From the NCBI RefSeq assembly GCF_014596915.1, contig NZ_JACVWU010000014.1, forward strand, positions 186,001 to 250,000: a stretch of 64,000 nt of DNA, written 5' to 3'. Below the pieces are notes generated by a model that was given only the letters and a program-made list of their open reading frames with translations, made no database searches and was not told where the DNA came from. Of the stretch, positions 51,239-60,557 are shown in pieces. Source of the stretch: Streptomyces sp. TRM68416 (GTDB lineage Bacteria > Actinomycetota > Actinomycetes > Streptomycetales > Streptomycetaceae). Position numbers and translations under genes: made by a program. Positions within the stretch are counted from its first letter, which is position 1, and the number at the start of each line of letters is the position of its first letter.

Positions 51239-53563
51239 ATGGACAGTGTGAGACTTCAGGGCCGCCGAAGACTCCGGGCGGGCGCTCTGGCCGCCGTAGC
51301 CATCGCCTCGCTCTTCATGGGTGTGGTCAGCCCGGCAGCCCCCGCTCAGGCGGCGGACATCACCGACGGCCTGGCTCTCTGGTACAAACTCGACGCGACC
51401 TCGGGCACCGTGGCCGCCGACGCCTCGGGCAACGGCAGGAACGGCACCGTCAATGGCACCGCGACCTGGTCGGGTGCCGGGGAAGGGCTCACATTCGACG
51501 GGTCCAGCACCTACGTCAAGGTGCCGGACAACATCATGAGCGGCATGAACTCGATCACCGTCTCGATGGACGTGCAGATCGACGCCGCCCAGGCCACGCC
51601 GTACTTCCTCTACGGCTTCGGGAACACCGCAGGCGGCGCCGGCAACGGGTACCTGTTCACCACCGGCGACTCGTTCCGGACCGCCATCACCTCCGGGAGC
51701 TGGTCCAGCGAGCAGAACACCCGGCTCTCCACCGCGCTGCAGCGCTCGGTCTGGAAGCACGTCACCTACACCCAGACCGGCACCACGGGCGTGCTCTACG
51801 AGGACGGCAGGGAGGTGGCCCGCAACACGTCGGTCACCGTCACTCCCGGTTCCATCGGGTCCGGCACCACCACGGCCAACTACATCGGCAAGTCGCTCTT
51901 CTCCGCCGACAAGCTCTTCAAGGGCAAGATGCGCGACTTCCGGGTCTACAACCGAGCGCTGGCGTCCGGCGAGGTCCTCGAACTCAGCGGCAACACCGCA
52001 GGCGTTGCGAAGGTCACCCATCCCGCCCTGAAGATCGACGCCATGGTCGACGACGCCAACAGCAAAATCACCCTCCCGCTGACCGAGGGCACCGACCTCA
52101 CCACGCTCGCCCCGCAGTTCACCCTCGCCCAGGGCGCGACCATCAGTCCGGCCTCCGGCGCCCCGCGCGACTTCAGCGAGCCCGTGACGTACGACGTGAC
52201 CGGCTCCGACGGCAAGAAGCGCACCTGGACGGTCGCGGCGCTGGTCATGAGGAGTCCGGTCCTGCCGGGGCTCACCGCCGACCCGAACATCGTCCGGTTC
52301 GGCGACACCTTCTACATGTACCCGACCACCGACGGCTTCGAGGGTTGGAGCGGCACGCAGTTCAAGGCGTACTCGTCCAAGGACCTCGTCCACTGGACGG
52401 ACCACGGCGTCATCCTGGACCTCGGACCCGACGTCAGCTGGGCCGACACCCGGGCCTGGGCCCCGACGATGGCCGAGAAGAACGGGAAGTACTACTTCTA
52501 CTACTCCGCCGACACGAACATCGGCGTCGCGGTCTCCGACTCGCCCACCGGCCCGTTCAAGGACCCCCTGGGCAAGCCGCTGATCGCCCGCGGTGCCTTC
52601 AGCGGACAGATGATCGACCCGGCGGTGTTCACCGACGACGACGGCCAGTCGTACCTCTACTGGGGCAACGGCTGGGCGTATGCCGTCCCGCTGAACGACG
52701 ACATGGTCTCCTTCGACGCCTCGAAGGTCACCGACATGACTCCCAGCGGCTACAGAGAGGGCGCCTTCGTCATCAAGCGCAAGGGCGTCTACTACTTCAT
52801 GTGGTCGGAGAACGACACCCGGGACGAGAACTACCGTGTCGCCTACGCAACCGGGTCCTCGCCCACGGGTCCCTGGACCAAGCGCGGCGTCATCCTTGAG
52901 AAGGACCTCGCCCTCGGCATCAAGGGTCCCGGCCACCACTCCGTGGTGCAGGTGCCGGGCACCGACGACTGGTACATCGCCTACCACCGTTTCGCCATCC
53001 CCGGCGGTGACGGCACCCACCGGGAAACCACCATCGACAGGTTGGAGTTCGACTCCGCCGGCCTGATCAAGAAGGTCGTCCCCACCCTGAGCAGCATCGA
53101 CCCGGTCTCCGTCGGCGCCACCCTGCCGACGCACACCACCCGCTCGCTCCAGTCGGTCAACTTCCCCGGCCGCTACGCCGCCGTCCACTCCGACAGCCTC
53201 GGCTACCTCGACCCGGTGACCTCCTCCAGCACGGCGGCGGTCAAGCAGAACGCCACCTTCACCATCGTCCCCGGCCTGGCCGACTCCACCTGCTACTCGT
53301 TCCGTGACTCGTCCGGCCGCTACCTGCGCCACATGGACTTCCGGGTCCGCTTCGACGCGAGCGACGGCACGGCGCTCTTCAACAACGACGCCACCTACTG
53401 CGCACGGCCGGGTTCGGCCACCGGCTCGGTCAGCCTGGAGTCGTACAACTACCCCGGCCGCTACCTCCGCCACTACTACTACGAGCTGCGCATCGACCCC
53501 TACCAGGACAACGCCACCTTCCGCGCCGACAGTTCCTTCACGGCGGCCAGCCCCTGGGCCTGA
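51239..53563 (+). CDS. Secreted GH43 arabinofuranosidase-type enzyme with LamG and AbfB modules
   Basis: The 774-residue precursor has a signal peptide (about residues 1-39, ending PAQAADI). The modules in order are a LamG-like fold (about 40-255), a small immunoglobulin-like linker domain (about 265-335, KIDAMVDDANSKITLPLTEG), the five-blade GH43 catalytic domain (about 345-620) and a C-terminal AbfB/CBM42 arabinose-binding domain (FPGRYAAVHSDSLGYLDP, YPGRYLRHYYYELRIDPYQD). Likely GH43 acidic residues are the Asp in DPNIVRFGD, the Asp in MIDPAVFTDDDGQ and the Glu in YREGAFVIKRKG. It removes arabinose side chains outside the cell. Confidence 0.9.
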   Translation: MDSVRLQGRRRLRAGALAAVAIASLFMGVVSPAAPAQAADITDGLALWYKLDATSGTVAADASGNGRNGTVNGTATWSGAGEGLTFDGSSTYVKVPDNIMSGMNSITVSMDVQIDAAQATPYFLYGFGNTAGGAGNGYLFTTGDSFRTAITSGSWSSEQNTRLSTALQRSVWKHVTYTQTGTTGVLYEDGREVARNTSVTVTPGSIGSGTTTANYIGKSLFSADKLFKGKMRDFRVYNRALASGEVLELSGNTAGVAKVTHPALKIDAMVDDANSKITLPLTEGTDLTTLAPQFTLAQGATISPASGAPRDFSEPVTYDVTGSDGKKRTWTVAALVMRSPVLPGLTADPNIVRFGDTFYMYPTTDGFEGWSGTQFKAYSSKDLVHWTDHGVILDLGPDVSWADTRAWAPTMAEKNGKYYFYYSADTNIGVAVSDSPTGPFKDPLGKPLIARGAFSGQMIDPAVFTDDDGQSYLYWGNGWAYAVPLNDDMVSFDASKVTDMTPSGYREGAFVIKRKGVYYFMWSENDTRDENYRVAYATGSSPTGPWTKRGVILEKDLALGIKGPGHHSVVQVPGTDDWYIAYHRFAIPGGDGTHRETTIDRLEFDSAGLIKKVVPTLSSIDPVSVGATLPTHTTRSLQSVNFPGRYAAVHSDSLGYLDPVTSSSTAAVKQNATFTIVPGLADSTCYSFRDSSGRYLRHMDFRVRFDASDGTALFNNDATYCARPGSATGSVSLESYNYPGRYLRHYYYELRIDPYQDNATFRADSSFTAASPWA

Positions 53564-53584
53564 TCACATTCCCTCACGAGCAGG

Positions 53585-53613
53585 TGGCCCGCACGGTTCT
53601 GCCGCGCGGGCCA
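53585..53613 (+). terminator. Hairpin after the GH43 gene
   Basis: TGGCCCGC (53585-53592) and GCGGGCCA (53606-53613) form a perfect 8-bp stem 21 bases after the stop. The rest of the gap to 53815 shows nothing else. Confidence 0.6.
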
Positions 53614-53814
53614 GCCGACTGCCAGGCGGCGCCTACGGACGCGGGGTCGAGGGAGACAGCTGTGCCGCACGACCTGGACGGCTCCATCGAACCGAAGATC
53701 GTGGCATCGACGTGCAGGCGTCGCTCGTGGGCCGGGACGCCCGCATCGGCCCCACCGAGAGGAGGGAGGAAGGGGCCGATGCCGACGGAGACAACTCGAG
53801 CGCCCTCAACGCCC

Positions 53815-54294
53815 TCAGGGCAGCGCCGGGGCACGGTATTCGGTCATTGCGTCGATGAGCCGGCGGGCCAGGTAGTCGGCGAACGAGGAGCGTGGGAACA
53901 GCCGGTACGTCGGCACATCGCCGGTATGGCCGACCTGCCAGAGCAGTACGGGGACGGGGCCCACCGTGGTCGACACCGCCCGGCCGGGACCGAAGGCGCG
54001 GGGATGCAGGCAGAGGGTCTTTGCTCCTGCTTGCTGCAGCGCTTGGTCGTACTGATAGAGCGTCCACAACTCGTTTTGGGTTCGGGTCAGCTGGGCCGGG
54101 TTGTCCGTCGCGCTGGCAACGGCCAGTGCGCTGAGCAGGTCCTTGATGTGGCGGTCCACGGAGCGCCGTCTCACTGCCACCAGCACGCTTCCTGCGTAGC
54201 TTTCGTCGACGGTTCTGGACGTGATGGCCTCGGTGCAGAGTTCGTTAACAAGAGCGCGGGCTGTTTGGTCTCGGGCTGCTGGCCGGTACCCCAC
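53815..54294 (-). pseudogene. Chimeric ORF: DnaG primase C-terminus fused to an unknown tail
   Basis: From 54294 to about 54013 the frame reads QTARALVNELCTEAITSRTV, DESYAGSVLVAVRRRSVDRH, IKDLLSALAVASATDNPAQL and TRTQNELWTLYQYDQAL. This resembles the C-terminal end of an actinobacterial DNA primase. Instead of ending there it continues as VPVLLWQVGHTGDVPTYRLF, ARRLIDAMTEYRAPALP, which I do not recognise. The primase catalytic domain is absent. It is likely a rearranged fragment of a mobile or duplicated dnaG gene. Confidence 0.55.
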
Positions 54295-54548
54295 TGGAGG
54301 TGCTGGACCGGGCCCGGATCCGCGAGACCGTCATCCGGCTGGCCTGCCTGGCAGGCGGCACCCCCGCGATGGGCGCCTTCGGCGCCATGCAACTCAACAA
54401 GGCGGCCGGCACCACCATCAACACCCCCGGTGCGGTGCAACTGGTGATCTGCGTGGTGGTCGGCGCGTTGACCATGCTCACCGCGATCGCCGACAGCAAG
54501 CCGCTCCTGCGGAAGGTGACGGCGGGCCCGGTGCAGACGGCGGACTGA
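54249..54548 (+). pseudogene. Membrane protein fragment (5' truncated)
   Basis: After a stop at 54246-54248 the frame reads GLFGLGLLAGTPLEVLDRAR, IRETVIRLACLAGG, TPGAVQLVICVVVGALTMLT. It ends with TAD at 54548. It looks like the C-terminal part of an integral membrane protein. A GTG at 54300 could start a short version. No family is recognised. It directly precedes a response regulator, but no kinase motif is visible. Confidence 0.4.
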
Positions 54549-54607
54549 CATCGTCCCGACGGGGCCCCGCACCCAAGGTCCCCCTTCCACTGAGGGATGA
54601 TCGAGCC

Positions 54608-55306
54608 ATGACCACCCCAGCTCCGTCCGGGGCGCCCATCCGCGTCCTCATCGCCGACGACCAGGAGATGGTCCGCACCGGCTTCCGCTTCTTCCTCGAC
54701 GCCCAGCCCGACATCACCGTGGTCGCCGAGGCCGCCGACGGCGAGGAGGCGGTGGCACTGGCCCGGCGGGAGCGGCCCGACGTCTGCCTGCTGGACATCC
54801 GCATGCCGAAGCTGGACGGGCTGGAGGCCACCCGGCTGCTGGCGGGACCCGACGTGGCCAACCCGATGCGAGTCGTCGTGGTGACCACCTTCGACCTCGA
54901 CGAGTACGTGTACGGGGCACTGCGCGGTGGCGCCTGTGGATTCCTGCTCAAGGACTCCGGACCCATCCTCCTCGCGGAGGCGGTCCGCGCCGCCGCGGCC
55001 GGCGACTCGCTGGTTTCGCCGTCGATCACGGTCCGCCTGCTCAAGCAGGTCACCGCACCGCAGGCCGCCGCCGCTGCCCCGGGGAAGCCGGCGCCGCCCG
55101 CGGAGCCCCTCACCGACCGCGAACTGGACGTCGTCCGCTTGGTCGCCCTCGGCCGAACGAACGCCGAGATCGCCGCCGAGCTGTACGTCTCCCTGTCTAC
55201 AGTCAAGACGCACCTGTCCAGTGTCCAGCTCAAACTCGCGGCCCGGAACCGCGTCGAGATTGCGGCCTGGGCCTGGCAGCACGGGCACGCACAGCCCGGT
55301 GCGTGA
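54608..55306 (+). CDS. NarL/FixJ-type response regulator (orphan)
   Basis: The 232-residue protein has a receiver domain (IRVLIADDQEMVRTGFRFFL; phospho-acceptor Asp in DVCLLDIRMPKLDG; Thr in VVVTTFD; Lys in LLKDSGP). A LuxR-type helix-turn-helix follows (LTDRELDVVRLVALGRTNAE, YVSLSTVKTHLSSVQLKL). No histidine kinase gene is next to it in the window. It probably belongs to a two-component system whose kinase was lost, or acts with an unlinked kinase. Confidence 0.9.
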   Translation: MTTPAPSGAPIRVLIADDQEMVRTGFRFFLDAQPDITVVAEAADGEEAVALARRERPDVCLLDIRMPKLDGLEATRLLAGPDVANPMRVVVVTTFDLDEYVYGALRGGACGFLLKDSGPILLAEAVRAAAAGDSLVSPSITVRLLKQVTAPQAAAAAPGKPAPPAEPLTDRELDVVRLVALGRTNAEIAAELYVSLSTVKTHLSSVQLKLAARNRVEIAAWAWQHGHAQPGA

Positions 55307-55549
55307 GACCCCGGCACGCGGTGGGGGTGGCTCCCTCAGGCTGTTCGAAGGCTGTCGTGCAGGTGGGTGAGGAGGCCTGGGCCAGGTCGGCCAGCTGGGT
55401 CAGGCGGCTTGCATGGGGAGAGGGTGCAGGTGCTGGCGGTCGACGCCCGGCACGGAGGCGGCGACGTGCGGAGAACGGAAAGGCCCGGCCAGTGCCCCAT
55501 TGGGCTCGTTCGCCCCGTCACGGCGCCAGCGCTCGCTGGGCTCCCGGTT

Positions 55550-56214
55550 ATCGTCGGCCGGGGTAGTCCACGGCGAGCCGGTTGGCCGCTGCCTGCATGG
55601 TCCGCAGGGCGAGGGTGCTGCCGACCACGAAGTTGAAGGTGCGACTGTCATTGATGCGGTCCCGGACATAGCGGGACAGCGACGGTGAAGGTCGTTCCGG
55701 CCAAAGCATTGGAACCGATGCTCGCGGAGATGAAGTCGAACCGGCGCCCTCAGCGAACATCCGGATCATCGCTGTGATGGCGGACGCCTGCTCGGCCGCC
55801 TGGGTAGCGTGAACTGACCCGAGAGGCCTGGCGGCGCGCAGCACGCTCATCGCCGAGAAGAAGGTACCTGTCCCGAGACGCCGGTCGGAGCGGTCGAAAC
55901 CGCCGACGCGTTCCAGGTAGCCGTCGCCCTGACGCAGGAAGTCGTTCCTGACGTGGGCCGCGTTGACGGGGTTGGCAGGGCCGGCACCCATGTGGCCGTA
56001 GGTGTTGGTCGCGTGGGTGAAGTAGCCGACGACATACAGGTTGGCGGTGTTGGACACGAGACTGACCTGCGGGGTGCCCACACCGGCCGGGCCGCTGGCG
56101 CATGAGGTCGTGGGAGTCGGGGGCTGTGTCCGGGTCGGCCAGGCAGACCGCGTCGGCAAGAGCGGCAGGGACCGCCAGCGACACACCGAGCCGACGGAGA
56201 ACGTGATTGCTCAT
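55550..56214 (-). pseudogene. Second ribosome-inactivating protein gene, frameshifted
   Basis: ATG 56214 starts a signal peptide (MSNHVLRRLGVSLAVPAALA). The frame then shifts to VSLVSNTANLYVVGYFTHAT, NTYGHMGAG, FLRQGDGYLERVGGFDRSDR, FFSAMSVLRAARPLG, AITAMIRMFAEGA. Here, inside the catalytic E-x-x-R motif, one base is missing near 55741. FDFISASIGSNALAGTTFTV follows in the next frame, and YVRDRINDSRTFNFVVGSTL later in the first. It parallels the intact RIP at 30855 (AFAEGARFDFIS). The protein cannot be made intact. Confidence 0.75.
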
Positions 56215-56300
56215 AGTGGGTTCCGTCCTTCACGGATGGGGTGTGAGACAGGAGCCGGCCCGCTGCAGAGCGTCGCGAGCACGGCTGCCGCCTCTTCGTA

Positions 56301-56636
56301 TTGGTGAGGGCCGCGGAGACGAGCGACGTCTGGTACCTGGCCGGCACCAACCTCGACGAGAGTGGGGCCGTACCCGAGACCGCCTTCGCCTACTGGCGCG
56401 TCACGCCCTACTCGGACCGCCCCGGCGCCCCGCCCGTCCACGTCACCCTGGACGACTACGTGAGCGCCGTGCGGCAGAAGTTCGGCACGATGACCGACGA
56501 GTTTCTGCTGCTCTACCCGGCCACCACTGACGACGAGGCCGCCCTCGCCGGCAACGACGCGATCCGCGACGACTCCCGTGTCTCGACGTATCTCTGGGCG
56601 ACGGAGTGGACCAAGGGCGCGCACCGTCCGGTCCAC
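56301..56636 (+). pseudogene. Carboxylesterase (type B) fragment
   Basis: The frame reads VWYLAGTNLDESGAVPETAF, YVSAVRQKFGTMTDEFLLLY, PATTDDEAALAGNDAI and VSTYLWATEWTKGAHRPVHT. This is an internal segment of the carboxylesterase/lipase family. The catalytic Ser part and the C-terminus are missing. The frame runs on without a stop into the downstream glycoside hydrolase. Confidence 0.65.
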
Positions 56637-58071
56637 ACGTACTTGGCCGCTGGTGTCGTAGCTGCCAGCGGTCTGGTCACCGGCGTCGGAGGCACTGCGA
56701 GTGCTGCCACTGAAGAAATCGGTTCCCAAGGTGACATCGTTGTCCTCCACCTGGCACTCCCACGGGTGCCCGTCAACAACTCGTTCACCGTCAAGGTCCG
56801 CCCGGTCGGCGGCACCTGGCAGAGACTCGGCGTCTATCTGGCCAAGCTCGCGCTGATCGACGCGGTCACCGGCAGTAATCCGGGCAAGCTCTCCTCCTGG
56901 GCTGCCTTCGGCTTCTCCGGCACCGTCGAGGTCGAGGTCACCTACAACCCTGGCGGAGCCCAGCAGTTCCGTGTTCGTCCGGACTCGTACGGCATCAGGC
57001 CCGAGGTGCTCGGCGACACCGCGCGCTTCACCCTGGACCGGCCCCGCAACATCGTCGTCCAGGTCGATGACAAGATCTTCGACTGCCTGCACCTGTTCGC
57101 GAACCCGGTCGAGGAGAACCCGCCCGCCGAGGGCGACAAGAAGGTCATGTACTTCGGGCCCGGTTTCTACACCCCCTCAACGGGGAGCTGACGGTACCCA
57201 CCGGCACCACCGTCTACCTGGCCCCCGGTTCGGTCCTCAACGCACGCGTGATCATGGAGGGAGTGGAGAACTCCCGGATCATCGGCCGTGGGGTGATGTA
57301 CAACTCCAAGGGGGGTGCCCTGTACATCCACAAGTGCGAGAACGTCACGATCCTCAACCCCCGGTACGAGAACATCCGGGTCGCCGAGTGCCGGAACCTC
57401 ACGATCAAGAACCTGCGGGCCTTCAGTCACCAGGGCTGGGGCGACGGCGTCCAGCTCTACTGCTCCGAGAACGTCATCATCGACGGCTGCTTCCTGCGCA
57501 CGTCCGACGACAGCATCGCTCTCTACACCCACCGCTGGGACTTCTACGGCGACACCCGCAACATCACCGTCAGGAACTGCTCCCTGTGGGCAGACGTCGC
57601 CCACCCGATCAACCTGGACATCCACGGCAACCCCGACCCCGACAACTACGAGGTGCTGGAGAACATCGACATCCTCGACCACCGTGAGCCGCAGGTGCTC
57701 GCCCAGGGCTGCATCGCCATCAACCCCGGCGACGGCATCCGCGTCGAGGATTTCCGGTGGGGTCAGCTCGTCCAGATGCGGGTTCCCTACATCCCGACCT
57801 GGAACACCGCATCCGGCCGCGGCATTGAGAACGTCTACATCAAGGACCTCAGCTACAACGGCCGGCACGCCGCCATGTCGATCATGGTCGGTTACGACAA
57901 GGACCACGTCATCAAGGACGTCACCTTGAGAACCTCCGTGTCAACGGCAGGGTGATCGCCGACAGATGGGGCAAGCCGCGCTGGTACCTGGCCTCGGACG
58001 GCGTACCCATGTTCGTCAACGAGCACGTGCAGAACCTCCGCTTCCTTACCTCCGAGGAGGCGCGGGCCTGA
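56637..58071 (+). pseudogene. Polygalacturonase-like (GH28/GH49) gene, frameshifted and 5' truncated
   Basis: The start looks like the hydrophobic end of a signal peptide (LAAGVVAASGLVTGVGGTAS) whose start codon is lost. The mature part includes VNNSFTVKVRPVGGTWQRLG. A frameshift at about 57180, in a run of Cs, separates it from ELTVPTGTTVYLAPGSVLNA, the parallel-beta-helix domain (VIIDGCFLRTSDDSIALYTH with the DD catalytic pair). A second single-base loss near 57928 breaks the C-terminus (ENLRVNGRVIADRWGKPRWY to LRFLTSEEARA). It once encoded a secreted pectin- or glucan-degrading enzyme. Confidence 0.7.
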
Positions 58072-58734
58072 GCGGCGGACCGGACCGAACGGCTCATCGA
58101 ACGTCGCCGCCGCCGGCGCTGCGGAAGATGCGCCAGGGCTTCGGACGGGCCGCACCACGCTCGACCGGCCGCATGCGCCGGGGGAAGGTGGAAGCGGGTA
58201 TCCGCTCAGACGCTGGACGAGATCGTCCGGAGAGCGCCGCTGTGCCTCGGACAGGGCCCGCAGGGACCCCGGCTCTCTGGTGAATCCGCGCTGTCGCGAC
58301 TGCTGAACCAGCATTGAGCCAGGCCGCGGCAGACCACCGCCGAGGTCGGCGGAAGCCCGCGTCGTCGCTGGGCGCATCCGGCCGACTCCCGTACCTGGTC
58401 GACCACTTCGGTGGCTCCGAGGGCACACCGGACGGGACATCGGTACGACGACCGGGGCGGCAGCGTTGGCGGACCGAGTACCCGACGGGACTCCCGTGCC
58501 GGCAGACGGATCTTGGTCGATCCGCTGTCAGGCCGGGAGTCCCGTTCCTGTGGCAGAGACCATCAGTGTCGCGCCTGCGCCGATGCGTCAGATCACCGCA
58601 CCTGCCCTGACCTTCGGGTGAGGGCAGGTCACGATTCGTCTCCGCATGTCCGCGTTCAGGGCGGAGGCACCGTGGCCTCCCGGGCCCGGGTGGTGTCGGC
58701 GGGGCAGTATGTCCCGTCGCCCAGGCCGTCCGGA
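58072..58734. other. Gap with possible IS4-type remnant
   Basis: No intact gene is present. On the minus strand around 58260-58420 a frame reads VVDQVRESAGCAQRRRGLP, then PTSAVVCRGLAQ. It resembles the N-terminal part of IS4-type transposases (VVDxVxxxxGxxxxRxRxLP) in decayed form. The rest is unassigned. Confidence 0.35.
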
Positions 58735-59523
58735 TCAGGCGTCCCGCTTGACGAACAGGGTGCCCCACAGGGCGAGCAGGGCGGCGCCGTAGGCCGTGAA
58801 GACCAGACCGCCCGTGAGGGGGCGCAGCGGCAACGGACCGCCGTCGAGGGGTGTCTCGGTGCTCACGGCCATCATCCGCTCGCCGGCCGTGAAGGGCAGG
58901 TAGGCGGACAGCGACCGGGCCGACCCGAAGGCTTCCATCCCGAGGATCACCGCGACTAGGCCTTCGATGATCACCGGCACGGTGATGAGCAGGGCGACGG
59001 CCGCCGGGACGTTGCGGGCGATGCCGGCGAGCGCGAGCCCGAACAGCGCGCAGATCACGAGGTACACCACGTATCCGGCGGCCACCCGGCCCATCGGGGA
59101 CGCGGTGAACACCACCTCGGCGCTCGGTCCGCCCACCAGCAGGCCGATCCCCAGGCTCTCGGCGGTCAGGAGTACCCCGACAACGGCCGCCACCGTGGCG
59201 ACGACCAGGGCCTTTGCGGCCCACAGGTCGGTACGGCGCGGAAACGCCGTCAGCGAGGCGCGGATCGTCCCGTACCGGTACTCGTGCCCCGTGGAGAAGA
59301 CGCCTATCAGTCCCATGAAGACGAAGACGAGCGGGACCATGCCGGTGCCGCCGCTGAGCGCCAGCGCGCCCGCGTCCGCGGCGAACGACCCGTCGTGGCT
59401 CTTGCCGCTCAGGGTGAACACGAGCGCCAGCATTCCTTGGGCGATCACGGATATCCCGATCAGCCACCATGTGGATCGCACGGTGGTGAGCCGAACCCAT
59501 TCGTAGCGCAGCGCGCTGGTCAT
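58735..59523 (-). CDS. ABC transporter permease
   Basis: The 262-residue protein has about six hydrophobic segments (STWWLIGISVIAQGMLALVF, MVPLVFVFMGLIGVF, LVVATVAAVVGVLLTAESLG, VVYLVICALFGLALAGIA, AVALLITVPVIIEGLVAVIL, GLVFTAYGAALLALWGTL). This is the ABC-2-type permease pattern. Its start overlaps the stop of the ATPase gene by 4 bases (ATGA). It forms an exporter with that ATPase. Confidence 0.88.
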   Translation of the reverse strand: MTSALRYEWVRLTTVRSTWWLIGISVIAQGMLALVFTLSGKSHDGSFAADAGALALSGGTGMVPLVFVFMGLIGVFSTGHEYRYGTIRASLTAFPRRTDLWAAKALVVATVAAVVGVLLTAESLGIGLLVGGPSAEVVFTASPMGRVAAGYVVYLVICALFGLALAGIARNVPAAVALLITVPVIIEGLVAVILGMEAFGSARSLSAYLPFTAGERMMAVSTETPLDGGPLPLRPLTGGLVFTAYGAALLALWGTLFVKRDA

Positions 59524-60488
59524 CGCGTTCCCTCCGGGGTGTCGGGGTTGCTCGCGGCGGCGGTCGCCCTCGTCGGTCGGGGCGCCGCGGGGGTGGCGAC
59601 GAACTGCTCGGCGTCGGCGGTCGCCTCCAGGAACGCCTCTTCCAGCGTCGCCGCCCGGTCCGTGAGTCCGTGCAGCAGGATCTGGTTGGCGTACGCGAGT
59701 TCGCCGATGCTCGCCCGGTCCGCGCCGCTGACCGCGATCGCGGTGCTGTCCACACGTTCGACTCCGGCACCCTCGGACAGGAGCAGTTCGGCCAGCTTGT
59801 CGATGTGGGGGCTCTGGACCACGACGAAACTGCGAGAACTCTTCCTCACGAAGTCGGCGGCCGATTCGTTCGCTATCGTCCGGCCCTTGCCGATCACCAC
59901 CAAGTGGTCGGCCATCAGGGCCATCTCGGCGAGCAGGTGACTGCTGACGAAGACGGACCGGCCGGACGCGGCGAAGTCCTTGAGGAAGCCGCGGAGCCAG
60001 TTGATGCCCTGCGGGTCGAGTCCGTTTGCCGGTTCGTCGAGGATCAGTGTGTGGGGGTCGCCGAGCAGCGCGGCCGCCAGCCCCAGCCGTTGGCCCATGC
60101 CGAGGGAGAAACCCCCCGGCTGTTTCTTCGCCACCGACTCCAGCCCGACCATGTCGAGTACCTCGTCGACCCGCGTGTACGGCACGCCCGCGGCCGCGGC
60201 GAGCATCCGCAGGTGACTGCGCGCCTTGCGGGTCGGGTGGAACGCTTTCGCGTCCAGCAGGGTGCCCACCTCGCGCATCGGGTGGCGAAGCTCCCGATAC
60301 GGCTTGCCGCTGAACAACGTCCGCCCGCCCCCGGCGTCCAGCCCGAGCATGAGCCGGATCGTGGTCGACTTGCCGGCTCCGTTCGGTCCGAGGAAGCCCG
60401 TCACCCGGCCCGGGCGGACCTCGAACGAGAGGTCGTGGACGGCTACCGTGGAGCCGTAGCGCTTGGACAGGCCCGTGGCCTCGATCAT
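59520..60488 (-). CDS. ABC transporter ATP-binding protein
   Basis: The 322-residue protein has Walker A GPNGAGKST, a signature region GGFSLGMGQRLGLAAALLG and Walker B LILDEPANGLDPQG, then the His switch VFVSSHLL. It is of the DRA-type/bacitracin-resistance-like export group, with a C-terminal extension. The permease gene follows with a 4-base overlap. Together they export a drug, lipid or peptide; no substrate clue is present. Confidence 0.92.
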   Translation of the reverse strand: MIEATGLSKRYGSTVAVHDLSFEVRPGRVTGFLGPNGAGKSTTIRLMLGLDAGGGRTLFSGKPYRELRHPMREVGTLLDAKAFHPTRKARSHLRMLAAAAGVPYTRVDEVLDMVGLESVAKKQPGGFSLGMGQRLGLAAALLGDPHTLILDEPANGLDPQGINWLRGFLKDFAASGRSVFVSSHLLAEMALMADHLVVIGKGRTIANESAADFVRKSSRSFVVVQSPHIDKLAELLLSEGAGVERVDSTAIAVSGADRASIGELAYANQILLHGLTDRAATLEEAFLEATADAEQFVATPAAPRPTRATAAASNPDTPEGTR

Positions 60489-60557
60489 GGTCGCTCTCCC
60501 GCTGTCGTGCTGTCGTCGGGCAGGGCCGTGTCGGCCCCGGTCACAGGCGCGTGCACG

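Noticed and set aside
51143..53473. 776-codon minus-strand frame over the GH43 gene
   Set aside because: It is a shadow with Gly/Val/Arg-rich repeats and no domain; the plus strand has clear GH43 and AbfB modules.
58094..59770. 558-codon minus-strand frame
   Set aside because: It overlaps the ABC permease gene in another frame; only a short piece near 58260-58420 resembles a transposase and is listed as tentative.
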